Assembly: GCF_001748285.1 (NCBI RefSeq)
Contig: NZ_BDGT01000033.1
Coordinates: 1 to 64,000, forward strand
Length of the DNA stretch: 64,000 nt
Origin: Thermogemmatispora onikobensis
GTDB taxonomy: Bacteria; Chloroflexota; Ktedonobacteria; Ktedonobacterales; Ktedonobacteraceae
Direction of reading: 5' to 3'
The translations under genes were made by a program, and so were the position numbers. Shown piece after piece: positions 9,004 through 17,398 of this stretch. The notes beneath the pieces were generated by a model. It saw only the letters and a program-made list of their open reading frames with translations. It had not been told where the DNA came from and searched no databases. The first letter of the stretch is position 1; every line of letters begins with the position of its first letter.

Positions 9004-9972
9004 TTACCCCTCCTTCCTGCGGCTGAAGGCGAAGGCGCGCTCTTGCGCTGGCCCAGTCACTACGGCCAGGGAGAGCGCACTGGCACCTTTTCCGCTGCTC
9101 CCGTTGAGGTTCATAGCCGCAATGGGAATATAACCCATCTCCTGCGCCTTCTGCTGTACTGGTGCGCTGAGCATGAAGTCAAGGAAGGCGCTCAGCAGGG
9201 GATTGTCGTCGCCCAGCGTATACATGTGTTCATAGCTCCAGAAAACATAGCGACCGGCCACAATATCGGCGAGCGTGGGCCTGGCTCCTTCGATAGCCAG
9301 AACACGCACCGCCGGGGTCAGCACAGAGAGCGCCAGGTAGCCAATGGCCCCCGGCGTGTGCGCTACGGTCTCGCGCACGGTCACGGAAGAGTCGGTCTGC
9401 AGGAGCTTGCCCTTCTCGTCGCGCCCTCCCAAAATGTATTTGCGGAAGGTGTCGCGCGTGCCGGAGGTCTGGGGACGCACAACTGGCACAATGGGCAGGT
9501 CAGGGCCGCCTACCTGGCTCCAGTTGCTGATGCGCCCCGTCGAGAAAATATCTATGATCTGTTGGCGTGTCAGCGAGGTGATGGTGACATCGGAATTGAC
9601 CACCATTGCAAAAGGGATCACGCAGACAATATGATCGGTCAGGTTGGGATCGGGATAAATGGCCGGGTCCGCGTAGATATCTGAGTCGCCGATGTCTGCC
9701 TGGTGGCTGGTAACAGCGGCCAGGCCGGCCCGGCTCCCTCCTCCGTCCACCTGAATATGTACCTGGGGATGCTGGCGTTCAAAAAGGCTGGCAGCAGCAC
9801 TGACCAGAGGCTGCAAGGCGGTCGACCCCGCAATGTGCAGCCTCCCACTGAGAGCACTTTGCGAGTCTGCTCCTTCCCCACACCCCGCCAGGATGATGAG
9901 TACGATGAGACCAAAACCGATCAGGGCAGCGCTGTTTCCTCTCCTTCTTTTTCTGCTTACCATTTTTATCAA
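9004..9972 (-). CDS. PstS-like phosphate-binding lipoprotein
   Basis: 322 aa. The signal peptide is followed by the lipobox LAGC (Cys31). The mature protein has the PBP-like phosphate-binding signature: LHIAGSTALQPLV, then QVDGGGSRAG with the HQADIGDSDI loop, and RPQTSGTRDTFRKYI, where the Ser/Gly/Thr/Arg residues bind the oxyanion. Length is close to the short PstS class. No pstC, pstA, pstB or phoU follows. Instead it is coupled to the HAMP sensor gene, which suggests a binding-protein/receptor pair rather than uptake. An accessory scavenging role with a remote pst system is the alternative. Confidence 0.85.
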   Translation of the reverse strand: MIKMVSRKRRRGNSAALIGFGLIVLIILAGCGEGADSQSALSGRLHIAGSTALQPLVSAAASLFERQHPQVHIQVDGGGSRAGLAAVTSHQADIGDSDIYADPAIYPDPNLTDHIVCVIPFAMVVNSDVTITSLTRQQIIDIFSTGRISNWSQVGGPDLPIVPVVRPQTSGTRDTFRKYILGGRDEKGKLLQTDSSVTVRETVAHTPGAIGYLALSVLTPAVRVLAIEGARPTLADIVAGRYVFWSYEHMYTLGDDNPLLSAFLDFMLSAPVQQKAQEMGYIPIAAMNLNGSSGKGASALSLAVVTGPAQERAFAFSRRKEG

Positions 9973-10413
9973 TTGGTATCAGTCATTGAAAAAAATCGAT
10001 AATTGAAAAAGACCACCAGATCTGGCACACTCGCCTGGCGCTCTGCGCGCCCGGCGACCGCCTGGATCGGCGGGTTCGCAGGCCCGCAGAGCCTTGGGTG
10101 CCTCCTTCACATCTTATGCAAGACTTTGTTTAAGCTGCCGTTAATCGCAGGTGAAAGAAAGTTGATCGCAATGTTAAATCTCTCCACCGTCTCGCCGCAA
10201 GGAGGTCAGCTTGCTGAGAAGGGAAACGGCTGGCTGCTCCTTTGAGCAGGTGGCTGCTCAGCGGAGGGAGGGCGCTGATACACTCTCCTGGTCGCCCTGG
10301 CTCCACTGCTTGACTGCCTGGTATAATCTAACCAGGAAGACACACTTTGAGAGGAGAGCAGCCTTTTATCTTGAAAAAGAATATGGAGTCGTCTGGCGAA
10401 AGGTAAGCGAGCT
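9973..10413. other. Divergent intergenic region, PstS-like gene / response regulator
   Basis: 441 bp. AT-rich at 9960-10010 near the PstS-like start. A TATAAT hexamer at 10322-10327 is placed for the response-regulator gene but has no good -35. No pho box (paired CTGTCAT repeats) was recognised. Confidence 0.4.
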
Positions 10414-11295
10414 ATGCCCCAGCAGCGTAAAAAGCAACATTCCTCTAGCTATAGCAGTCATAGCCGGTCAGGTACGGCAACGCCCACCTTGAGAATGGCC
10501 CCTGGAGTCGGAGCGACCAGCGTGCTGCCGCCCACCGCCTCAGTTCCGATCGCTACCGCAGAGACAGCTGTCGTCTCGCCTTCTATCCGGCCAGCGGAGC
10601 AGGTGGTCTCGGAGAGGTCGGGGGAGCAGAGTGTGATCCGTGTTGTGCTGGCCGATGATCATACCTTGATGCGCGAGGGCCTGCGCCATCTGCTCGAACT
10701 AGAGCCGGATCTCAAGGTTGTCGGCGAGGCTGCCGATGGCCCGGAAGCCCTCCGTGTCATTCGCCAACTCTCTCCCGACGTGGTCCTGCTCGACATCAGC
10801 ATGCCGCAGATGGACGGCCTGGCGCTGACGCGCCAGCTGGCCGAGGAGCTGCCCCAGGTCGCCATCATCATCCTGACCATGCACCGCCAGCATCCCCAGG
10901 TCCTGCGAGCCATCAAGAATGGCGCCCGCGGCTACCTCCTCAAGAGCGCTTCCTCACAGGAACTGATCCGCGCTATTCGCACAGTGCACGCTGGCGGGGC
11001 GTTGATTGAGCCGGAATTGACTGGCCCTGTGCTCGCCGAGCTACGCCGTCTCTCTCAGCAACCAGGTGCGCCAGGCGCTCCAACTCTGAATGACCTGACG
11101 GAAAAAGAAATAGAGATCATTCGCTACGTTGCGCAAGGTATGAGCAACCGCGAAATCGCCGCTCAGCTTTCCTACTCGGAGAAGACCGTCAAGAATTACC
11201 TTTCGGTCATCTTCCAGAAGCTCGGCATTCGCGACCGCACCCAGGCGGCTATCTTTGGTCTGCGTCAGGGCCTGCTGGCCGACGAGGGGCTGTGA
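10414..11295 (+). CDS. NarL/FixJ-family response regulator
   Basis: 293 aa. The first 70 residues are low-complexity Ser/Thr/Pro-rich. The receiver domain (about 75-195) has the acidic pair D81/D82, the phospho-acceptor D127 in VVLLDISMPQMDG, T/S in ILTMH, and K in YLLKSAS. A LuxR-type HTH (about 225-285) reads LTEKEIEIIRYVAQGMSNREIA. It should dimerise and bind DNA when phosphorylated. No histidine kinase is adjacent; the divergent PstS/HAMP pair has no kinase domain. The start could lie later, since the N-terminal tail is not conserved in the family. The 3' end overlaps the convergent glycosyltransferase by 255 bp. Confidence 0.92.
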   Translation: MPQQRKKQHSSSYSSHSRSGTATPTLRMAPGVGATSVLPPTASVPIATAETAVVSPSIRPAEQVVSERSGEQSVIRVVLADDHTLMREGLRHLLELEPDLKVVGEAADGPEALRVIRQLSPDVVLLDISMPQMDGLALTRQLAEELPQVAIIILTMHRQHPQVLRAIKNGARGYLLKSASSQELIRAIRTVHAGGALIEPELTGPVLAELRRLSQQPGAPGAPTLNDLTEKEIEIIRYVAQGMSNREIAAQLSYSEKTVKNYLSVIFQKLGIRDRTQAAIFGLRQGLLADEGL

Positions 11296-12561
11296 GCCGG
11301 GAGCCGCGGCGCGCGAGGAAGCGCCATAGATCCTGCCACGCCATTCGACGCCGCGTCCTGTGAGTCTGTGCCAACAGGCCTGGGCCAGAATGCCTATGAA
11401 CAGGAGGCCGCCCAGCGGATGGGCCAGGGCCTGGTACCAGGGTAAGCCGAGGGACTGATCGAGCGCACGACGATAGGTAAGGAGGGGGAGCAGTGTGAGG
11501 CAGCTAGCAAGCACAGCCTCACCTGTGCCGACCCCTTGCTGGCGCCACCAGTTTCGTCCCAGCCAGAGCAGCAGGGGTAACAGGAAAGGCCCCACTACAA
11601 CAAGCGGCAGCCCCAGCAGGGCGGCCACCATAAAAGGGAGTCCTCCACTGCCGACAAAGATGGTTTTGCGCCAGCCCCGCCAGAGAGCTGACAGTCCCCG
11701 ATACATCTGGACACGTACCAGCCCTCGCCCATCGCAGAGGGCCAGGCGATAGCCGTGACGCTTCAGGAGGGCGGCCAGGTCGCGATCATCAAGCGGCGAG
11801 TGGCGCAGTCTGGGATGGGCATAGCCACCGAGAGCCTCGTACACAGAACGGCGCAGCAGGATATACTGACCATTGGCTGTGGCCAGCGGACAGCACGGCT
11901 GATTGACAAGGGGTGGAGGGAACTGGAGGCTCATGCCCATGAGGGCCAGAGGGAGCGTAAGGCGGTTCCACCCATCGGCGATAATCTGCTCGGGCACCAG
12001 TGAGAGCAGATCAAGACCTCGTGCCAGGGCCTCGCCCAGGGTCAGGCGCAAGGTATGCGGCGCCCAGAAGCTGTCGGCATCGGTAAAGACGAGCCAGGTG
12101 CCGCGGGCCTGACTGGCCCCGCTGTGCAGAGCATGCGGCTTGCCCGCCCAGCCCGGGGGGAGTTCCTCGCCGAGCGAGATCAGGCGCAGACGGCCCGCCG
12201 CGGCTGGCTCCCTCGCCAGGCGTTCCAGAATGGCCCACGTCTGGTCAGTCGAGCCGTCGTCGACCACAATCACCTCGTAGTCGGCGGGGTAGTCCTGGAA
12301 GAGCAGCGAGCGCACGCAGCGCCAGATAGTGGCTTCTTCATTGCGTGCCGGCACGATGATCGAAACAACGGGCAGCCCCCGGGTCCCTGCCCCGGGCGGC
12401 TGATGCCGCAGGGGGGCGCTCCGTCGATACGGGTGGGCAATCCAGTGTAGGAAGAGGTAGAAGGCCGCCGTCGCCAGGCCGTAGCAGCGGAGCACAAGAC
12501 GCGCGGTCCGACCAGGTTGCTTCGACACCAGGGCGACCCGCCTGAGCAACTTCCGGCTCAT
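11041..12561 (-). CDS. Family 2 glycosyltransferase, membrane-associated
   Basis: 506 aa. The GT-A domain has IIVPARNEEATIWRCV, VIVVDDGSTDQTW, the metal-binding TDAD of WLVFTDADSF, and the late motif LDDRDLAALLKRHGYR followed by RGLSALWRGWRK. This layout resembles processive or carotenoid-type GT2 enzymes of the CruC/CrtQ kind; the acceptor is not known. One hydrophobic segment precedes the catalytic domain and three or four follow. A perfect extended -10 ends 6 bp before the ATG at 12561, so the message is probably leaderless and longer upstream starts are excluded. The last 85 codons run antisense through the response-regulator gene and are probably a nonconserved tail. Confidence 0.85.
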   Translation of the reverse strand: MSRKLLRRVALVSKQPGRTARLVLRCYGLATAAFYLFLHWIAHPYRRSAPLRHQPPGAGTRGLPVVSIIVPARNEEATIWRCVRSLLFQDYPADYEVIVVDDGSTDQTWAILERLAREPAAAGRLRLISLGEELPPGWAGKPHALHSGASQARGTWLVFTDADSFWAPHTLRLTLGEALARGLDLLSLVPEQIIADGWNRLTLPLALMGMSLQFPPPLVNQPCCPLATANGQYILLRRSVYEALGGYAHPRLRHSPLDDRDLAALLKRHGYRLALCDGRGLVRVQMYRGLSALWRGWRKTIFVGSGGLPFMVAALLGLPLVVVGPFLLPLLLWLGRNWWRQQGVGTGEAVLASCLTLLPLLTYRRALDQSLGLPWYQALAHPLGGLLFIGILAQACWHRLTGRGVEWRGRIYGASSRAAAPGSQPLVGQQALTQTKDSRLGAVANAELLEDDRKVILDGLLRVGKLSGDFAVAHTLRNVANDLYFFFRQVIQSWSAWRTWLLRETA

Positions 12562-12576
12562 AGTCTTATTATAGCA
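12562..12576 (-). promoter_or_regulatory. Extended -10 promoter giving a leaderless glycosyltransferase mRNA
   Basis: On the reverse strand TGC-TATAAT (TATAAT at 12573-12568) is followed by AAGACT and the ATG. A normal start site about 7 bp below the -10 would fall on the ATG itself. A weak TTTCAA lies 18 bp upstream as -35. Confidence 0.65.
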
Positions 12577-13048
12577 GCTCCTGGCCGATGCTTGAAATAT
12601 TGCGACCGCGTCCCCGCTGATGTACAATCACGAAGAGTGAAACATTCTTGCTTGTGACAGGCCGAGCTGGCATAGAGGCGTGTCGTCCCGCTGCGGCGGC
12701 ATATGCCGACGCGACAGCGGTCTGGCGGGCGTCCCCGAGATGGGGAGACCCGAGCGGAGCGCCTGGGGCTGCACCATTCAGCACAGGCAGCAGAAGAGAG
12801 GAGAACCTCCCTGCCATCTTTTCGCCCGGCTGTGGAAAGGCTTCCCTGGCCGCCGCAGGGCCACAGGGGCTGGCATCATGACCGCATAGAAGCGGCTACT
12901 CGTGACCGTTTTTTGGGGATCATCGAACACCCTTGACCGACGCCGCTCCAGATGCTACTCCTCTAGAGGGGGGACCGTCAGAACGCCGCTTGAGCCCGCT
13001 TAGGGATTGAAAAGGGATTGAAAAGGGATTGAAAAAAAGAGGAATAGC
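12577..13048. other. Divergent intergenic region, glycosyltransferase / copCD
   Basis: About 470 bp. It contains three exact copies of an 11-bp unit just before copCD (13003-13035). Nothing else recognisable. Confidence 0.4.
13003..13035. repeat. 11-bp tandem repeat, 3 copies
   Basis: GGGATTGAAAA occurs three times in a row, ending 13 bp before the copCD start codon and abutting its ribosome-binding site (AGAGGAA). Eleven bp is one helical turn, so bound proteins would stack on one face. Confidence 0.85.
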
Positions 13049-15076
13049 ATGCGGTATGGACGGTACGGACGATACCCCAGGCTAGCACTCAGCGCGCTTT
13101 TCATTGCGGGTATCATCTTGCTTCACGCCTGGTCCCCCCTGACGCCGGCTCCGGCAGTACAGGCGCACGCTTTTGTGATTGGCTCCGAGCCGATTGACGG
13201 CTCAACGGTCGCAACACCGCCAAGGATGGTGCGGATCTTTTTTAATGGCCCCATCAGCTCCGCCAGCAGGGCCCTGGTCTTCGATCCGAACGAGCGCGTT
13301 GTGAACGCTACCGCCAGCTATATCCCTTCCGGTCATCCCCGGGAGCTGGATACCCCTTTGCAGCCGAATTTAAGCGAAGGGAGCTATCTGGTTCGCTGGA
13401 CAGCCCTGGCCGCCAACGACGGGCGCACAACCCAGGGGGCAATTGGTTTCAATATCGGTCACTCCAGCACCGGCCTGCCCGGCCAGACTATCCTTGGTCC
13501 GACCACCAGTAACTATTTGCCAACATTGGACCTGCTCGGCATCCTCTCGGTAGCCTGGGAGTGGCTGGTCCTGCTGGCTCTGACCTTCTGGGTCGGTCTG
13601 CTGGTCATGGAGCAACTGGTCATGGAGCGCCGAGCCCGCTCGCTGGACCTGCTCATGCGGGCACGGGCGCGGGCCCGTCCACTACAATGGCTCTGCCTGA
13701 CTGCGCTGCTGGTCGGCGAGGTGATTACCTTGATTCTGCGCTCCGCCAGCCTCAGCCAGACCTCGGCTAGCGGGGGCATCGAGTGGCAGGCCCTGCGGGC
13801 TGTGCTGCTGACAACCTCTTATGGCCCGCTCTGGTTGGCGCGGCTGGCCCTGATCGCCCTGGCACTGCTCTGGCTGGCGGTGACTGGCCGCCGGCGTACC
13901 CCCAAAGGAGCGACCGCCGGCGTGGCGCGCGTGCTCCAGCGCCGCCGCGGTTCGCGCTTCGGACAGCTCCGGCGCCAGGTGACGCAGGAGTACCGGGTGA
14001 CAAAGGAGCTGGTGACGACCGAGGAAATTCCCCCAGGCGGCAGTAACCTCCCTCTTTCGCCCTGGGATACCGTGCTCTGGCTGACCCTGGCCGCCCTCTA
14101 CTTGCTCGCCTGGACATTGACCAGCGATGAGGTGCAACAGACCTCCCTCCACATCAGCGCCATCGTGCTCTCCTGGCTGGCCCTGCTGGCTCAGGCCGTC
14201 TGGTTCGGGGGCCTGGCCTACCTGGGCTACGTCTTGCTGCCCTTGCTCGCAGCCGTTGAGCCGGATCACCACGCCGATCTGCTGGTGACCCTGACCCGTC
14301 GCCTGACCCCCCTGCTACTGACGGCAATGGCTGTGCTGCTGGTCAGTCAGCTCTTCCTCGCGGAGAGCGTCTTCTCTGATCTCCAGGCCCTGCTCTCAAC
14401 CGCCTATGGCCGCACTCTGCTGGTGCGCCAGGCCCTGATCGCTCTCCTCCTGGCCCTGACGCTCTTCATGCTCTTCCGCATCACACCCCGGCTGGCACGC
14501 CAGACGCTGCTCTTGCCGGTGGTCGACGCCGAGCTGCCAGCCCGCCGTACGCGCCGCGAGGCCCTCCTCCAGACAGAGCGTCAGCTCGGGCGCCTGCTCA
14601 AGGCACAGTCGTGGGTCGGCATGGCGATCCTGCTCTGCGCCGCCCTGATGAGCTTCTTCGCTCCCCCTATCGCTTTCCCTCAGCTCAACTACGCGCAGGC
14701 AGCCCAGAACCAGAATCAGACAGGGCAGACAGCGTCTCCAAACGCACCAGTGACCGCGGCGCAACAGGTTGGCGACCTGACGGTCTCGCTCCTGGTCACG
14801 CCAGGCCGCGTCAATAGCCCCAATACGGTCGTGATTGTGCTCACGGATAGCCACGGCCAGCCCGTGACTAACGCCCGCCTGATCCTGGCCATCAATATGG
14901 TGCTGATGGATATGGGCACGGTCCAGCAGACGCTGAATCAAGGACAGCCAGCCTATGTGGCAACCTTCCCTCCACGCACAACCTTCGATATGGCGGGTCT
15001 GTGGAAGCTTGAGCTGACCATCGAGCGCCCCGGCCAGGCACCGCTGCAAACGACCTTTGAATTCTCACTGAGCTGA
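13049..15076 (+). CDS. CopC-CopD-YtkA-like fusion, copper handling membrane protein
   Basis: 675 aa. A signal segment ends near residue 39, giving a mature His-Ala start (AHAFVIGSEPIDGSTV). This is the CopC N-terminal motif whose first His binds Cu(II). CopC spans about 40-140; the usual second-His motif DGH is DGR here. CopD follows with about eight membrane helices (about 155-545), interrupted by a long charged cytoplasmic loop (about 285-345). The last 110 residues (LTVSLLVTPGRVNSPN to the C-terminus) form a YtkA/FixH-like beta-sandwich, also linked to copper. The start has AGAGGAA upstream. Import of copper for cuproenzymes is the usual role of CopCD; tolerance is the alternative. Confidence 0.85.
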   Translation: MRYGRYGRYPRLALSALFIAGIILLHAWSPLTPAPAVQAHAFVIGSEPIDGSTVATPPRMVRIFFNGPISSASRALVFDPNERVVNATASYIPSGHPRELDTPLQPNLSEGSYLVRWTALAANDGRTTQGAIGFNIGHSSTGLPGQTILGPTTSNYLPTLDLLGILSVAWEWLVLLALTFWVGLLVMEQLVMERRARSLDLLMRARARARPLQWLCLTALLVGEVITLILRSASLSQTSASGGIEWQALRAVLLTTSYGPLWLARLALIALALLWLAVTGRRRTPKGATAGVARVLQRRRGSRFGQLRRQVTQEYRVTKELVTTEEIPPGGSNLPLSPWDTVLWLTLAALYLLAWTLTSDEVQQTSLHISAIVLSWLALLAQAVWFGGLAYLGYVLLPLLAAVEPDHHADLLVTLTRRLTPLLLTAMAVLLVSQLFLAESVFSDLQALLSTAYGRTLLVRQALIALLLALTLFMLFRITPRLARQTLLLPVVDAELPARRTRREALLQTERQLGRLLKAQSWVGMAILLCAALMSFFAPPIAFPQLNYAQAAQNQNQTGQTASPNAPVTAAQQVGDLTVSLLVTPGRVNSPNTVVIVLTDSHGQPVTNARLILAINMVLMDMGTVQQTLNQGQPAYVATFPPRTTFDMAGLWKLELTIERPGQAPLQTTFEFSLS

Positions 15077-15112
15077 GTCGAGCGCGAAATCTCACCCTGG
15101 TCCTCACTCCCT

Positions 15113-15176
15113 GGCTGGCTGGTTGGCTGGCTTGGTTGGCTAACCAGCAGACAGCACCCAGCCAGTCAGCCAGCCA
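15113..15176. terminator. Inverted repeat between convergent genes
   Basis: GGCTGGCTGGTTGGCTGGC (15113-15131) pairs with the 15158-15176 arm in 16 of 19 positions. It sits between the copCD stop and the convergent gamma-carbonic-anhydrase-like gene. There is no T tract, so termination is only likely. Confidence 0.5.
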
Positions 15177-15186
15177 GACCAATCGC

Positions 15187-15741
15187 CTAAAGGTTGGGGG
15201 GACGTTCCTCGCCGCGCTGGCCGATCTCGCGTAACGCCTCCCGATGATGAGCCGCCCGCTCCACATAGCGCTGAGCGCTGCCACGGATGTGCTCGATCTC
15301 CTCCGGCGTCAGAGTGCGTACGACGCGCACTGGCAACCCAAAGGCAAGAACCCCACCCGGAATCGTTTTGCCCTCGCTCACCAGGGCACAGGCCCCAATT
15401 ATGGTCTCTTCCCCAATGCGGGCATGATTGAGAACAACCGCTTTCATGCCCAACAGGACACGGTCGCCCAGAGTCGCACCGTGGATGACACAGCCATGAC
15501 CAATGGTGCATTCCTCGCCGATGGTCAGGGGAGCGTCAGCATCAAGATGCAAGATACAGTTGTCTTGAATGTTGGTGCGCTTCCCGATGACAATCGGCCC
15601 CGTGTCTCCGCGAATCACGCTGTTATACCAGATGCTCGCTCCCTCACCAATGGTAACATCGCCTATGACATAGGCTCCAGGAGCAATAAAGACATCGTGA
15701 GCAATGCGTGGCAATATTCCTTTAAAAGGCAATACAGGCAT
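15187..15741 (-). CDS. Gamma-carbonic-anhydrase-like hexapeptide protein
   Basis: 184 aa from the ATG at 15741, which has GAGGAGAG 6 bp upstream; a GTG 42 bp earlier lacks such a site. A left-handed beta-helix of hexapeptide turns (about 12-150) carries the family marks NSVIRGDTGPIVIGKRTNIQDN and the zinc-ligand histidines in ILHLDAD and IGHGCVIHG. It ends with an alpha helix of the usual kind. Trimeric gamma carbonic anhydrases and the YrdA/PaaY subfamily share all this. Enzymatic activity cannot be told from sequence. Confidence 0.88.
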   Translation of the reverse strand: MPVLPFKGILPRIAHDVFIAPGAYVIGDVTIGEGASIWYNSVIRGDTGPIVIGKRTNIQDNCILHLDADAPLTIGEECTIGHGCVIHGATLGDRVLLGMKAVVLNHARIGEETIIGACALVSEGKTIPGGVLAFGLPVRVVRTLTPEEIEHIRGSAQRYVERAAHHREALREIGQRGEERPPNL

Positions 15742-15935
15742 TTCGCTCTCCTCACAGGAAAGTTTCCAACGGCTGCGGGCCACCAGAGCAACGGCCAGTT
15801 CCCTGGCCGACGCTCGCCCGCTCTCTCATCATAGTACTCACCGTCCTGGCCGCCCGACAACGCTTCCCCGGCTTCTACATGTCTTCTTCTATCGATATAT
15901 ATAACTATATTAGATGCAAAAGGCGTTTTTTCTTC

Positions 15936-15964
15936 TTGACGCGGTGGCTATCCTCGTTTAGTAT
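15936..15964 (+). promoter_or_regulatory. Promoter of the kinase-like gene
   Basis: TTGACG (15936-15941), a 17-bp spacer and TAGTAT (15959-15964). The predicted start near 15971 supports translation from 16025. Confidence 0.6.
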
Positions 15965-16024
15965 AGAAGCGTTATATTGACACACTGTCTGTCAGGCGGT
16001 AGCAGTGCAGGAAGGGTAGAAACG

Positions 16025-17398
16025 ATGTCAGGTCTATCGACCGGTTGGAAGAGTGAGAGACCATCGCTACACGGCACAGGCCGCACCTTGCGTCATGGCG
16101 AATATCGCATTGAAGGAGCATTGAGCTATGGAGGAGCCGGGCGCCTTTTCCTGGCGTCACACGTGACGCTGGACACGCCGCTGGCGCTCAAGCAGCTACC
16201 GGGCGACCGGCCATTACCGGAGAGTGTCGCTGAGGAGCTAGACCTTGCCCTGACCCACCGACAGAAGAAGGCGCCGTTGTCTGGGCGGCAGGAAGACTTT
16301 CCCCTGAGCGGTGGCTCATACACCGATCGCTTCGTGCGCGAAGCGCTCCTGCTGGTGCGCCTGCGTCACTCGGCCATACCGGTGCTCTACGATTACTTCT
16401 TCGAAGATGGCTACTGGTACCTCGTCCTGGAATACTGTGCAGGGCCAACGCTGGCCAGCTATCTGCGCCAGCAAGGGGCGCTGCCACCGCTGGAGGCGCT
16501 CAGCTATGCCATGCAGATCTGCGACTTCTTTGACTATCTGCACTCCCAGATGCCTCCGGTGATCTACCGCGGCCTGCGCCCTGCCAGTGTGATTCTGACC
16601 TCGGGCGGGCGGCTGGTCTTTTTTGACCTTGGGTGTGCCTGCTATCTGCGCAACGGCCAGCTCTATGCCGACTTCGAGCCGGGCGTTCCGGGCTACGCCG
16701 CTCCCGAGCAGTATCAACGCGGCGGCCAGTGCGACGAGCGATCAGACCTCTTCAGCCTGGGCGTCCTGCTCCACGAAATGGTCACCGGTCAGAATCCGCT
16801 TGGCAAGAACGGGCGCCTGGAGCCGGTGGCGCGTCTCAACCCTGGCCTCTCGCCGGCGCTGAGTGCCCTGATCACCATCGCCACGCGGGCGGACCCGCTC
16901 TATCGCTTCCAGTCGGCGCGGGCCTTCTTTCACGCGCTCGAACGGATCGTCTCTCTCGAAGAGCGCCGGGCCTATCAGCGGCTGATGCGCCTGCATCTGA
17001 GCCGTGGCGCCAACCCCGCTGGCTCCAGCCCGGCTTCGAGTGGGGCGGCGGGAGCCGCCGCCATCACGCTTAAAGCGCTGGCCCCCACTGGCTCTCAGTC
17101 AACTCCCCCAACCTGCTCGCCCGAAGAGTTCGCCGCCGAGCCAACGATGGCGATCCCCGCCGAGCAGCTCAAAGCCGCCGCCTCCCCCTCAGAGCAGACT
17201 GCCCAGGTGCCAGCCGTCCTGCCCCAGACCCAGGAGCGCCCTCTTCGTCCCTCACAGCAGTTCAAGCGCCGCCACCGACGGCTTGTTTTTTTCCTCGTCT
17301 TGCTCGTGCTCCTGCTGCTGGGCATCTTCAGCCTGAGCCTCTACCTGCTCAGCCAGCTTCAGGACGCCCCTTTCTGGCTGGGGGTCAGGATCTCGTAG
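16025..17398 (+). CDS. Kinase-fold protein lacking catalytic residues (predicted pseudokinase), C-terminal membrane anchor
   Basis: 457 aa, ATG at 16025 after GGAAGGGTAG. The protein-kinase fold covers about 20-300: YGGAG glycine loop, LALKQL (Lys56), helix-C Glu106 in FVREALLLV, DLG Asp201 and GYAAPEQY. The catalytic loop, however, reads VIYRGLRPASVIL. The HRD His is Tyr, the catalytic Asp is Gly183, the Lys two positions on is Arg and the Asn is Ser. Phosphotransfer is therefore unlikely, while nucleotide binding is possible. A Pro/Ser/Ala-rich linker leads to one C-terminal TM (about 430-452), so the kinase-fold part faces the cytoplasm. It converges with and overlaps the nucleoside phosphorylase by 40 bp. 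Confidence 0.88.
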   Translation: MSGLSTGWKSERPSLHGTGRTLRHGEYRIEGALSYGGAGRLFLASHVTLDTPLALKQLPGDRPLPESVAEELDLALTHRQKKAPLSGRQEDFPLSGGSYTDRFVREALLLVRLRHSAIPVLYDYFFEDGYWYLVLEYCAGPTLASYLRQQGALPPLEALSYAMQICDFFDYLHSQMPPVIYRGLRPASVILTSGGRLVFFDLGCACYLRNGQLYADFEPGVPGYAAPEQYQRGGQCDERSDLFSLGVLLHEMVTGQNPLGKNGRLEPVARLNPGLSPALSALITIATRADPLYRFQSARAFFHALERIVSLEERRAYQRLMRLHLSRGANPAGSSPASSGAAGAAAITLKALAPTGSQSTPPTCSPEEFAAEPTMAIPAEQLKAAASPSEQTAQVPAVLPQTQERPLRPSQQFKRRHRRLVFFLVLLVLLLLGIFSLSLYLLSQLQDAPFWLGVRIS

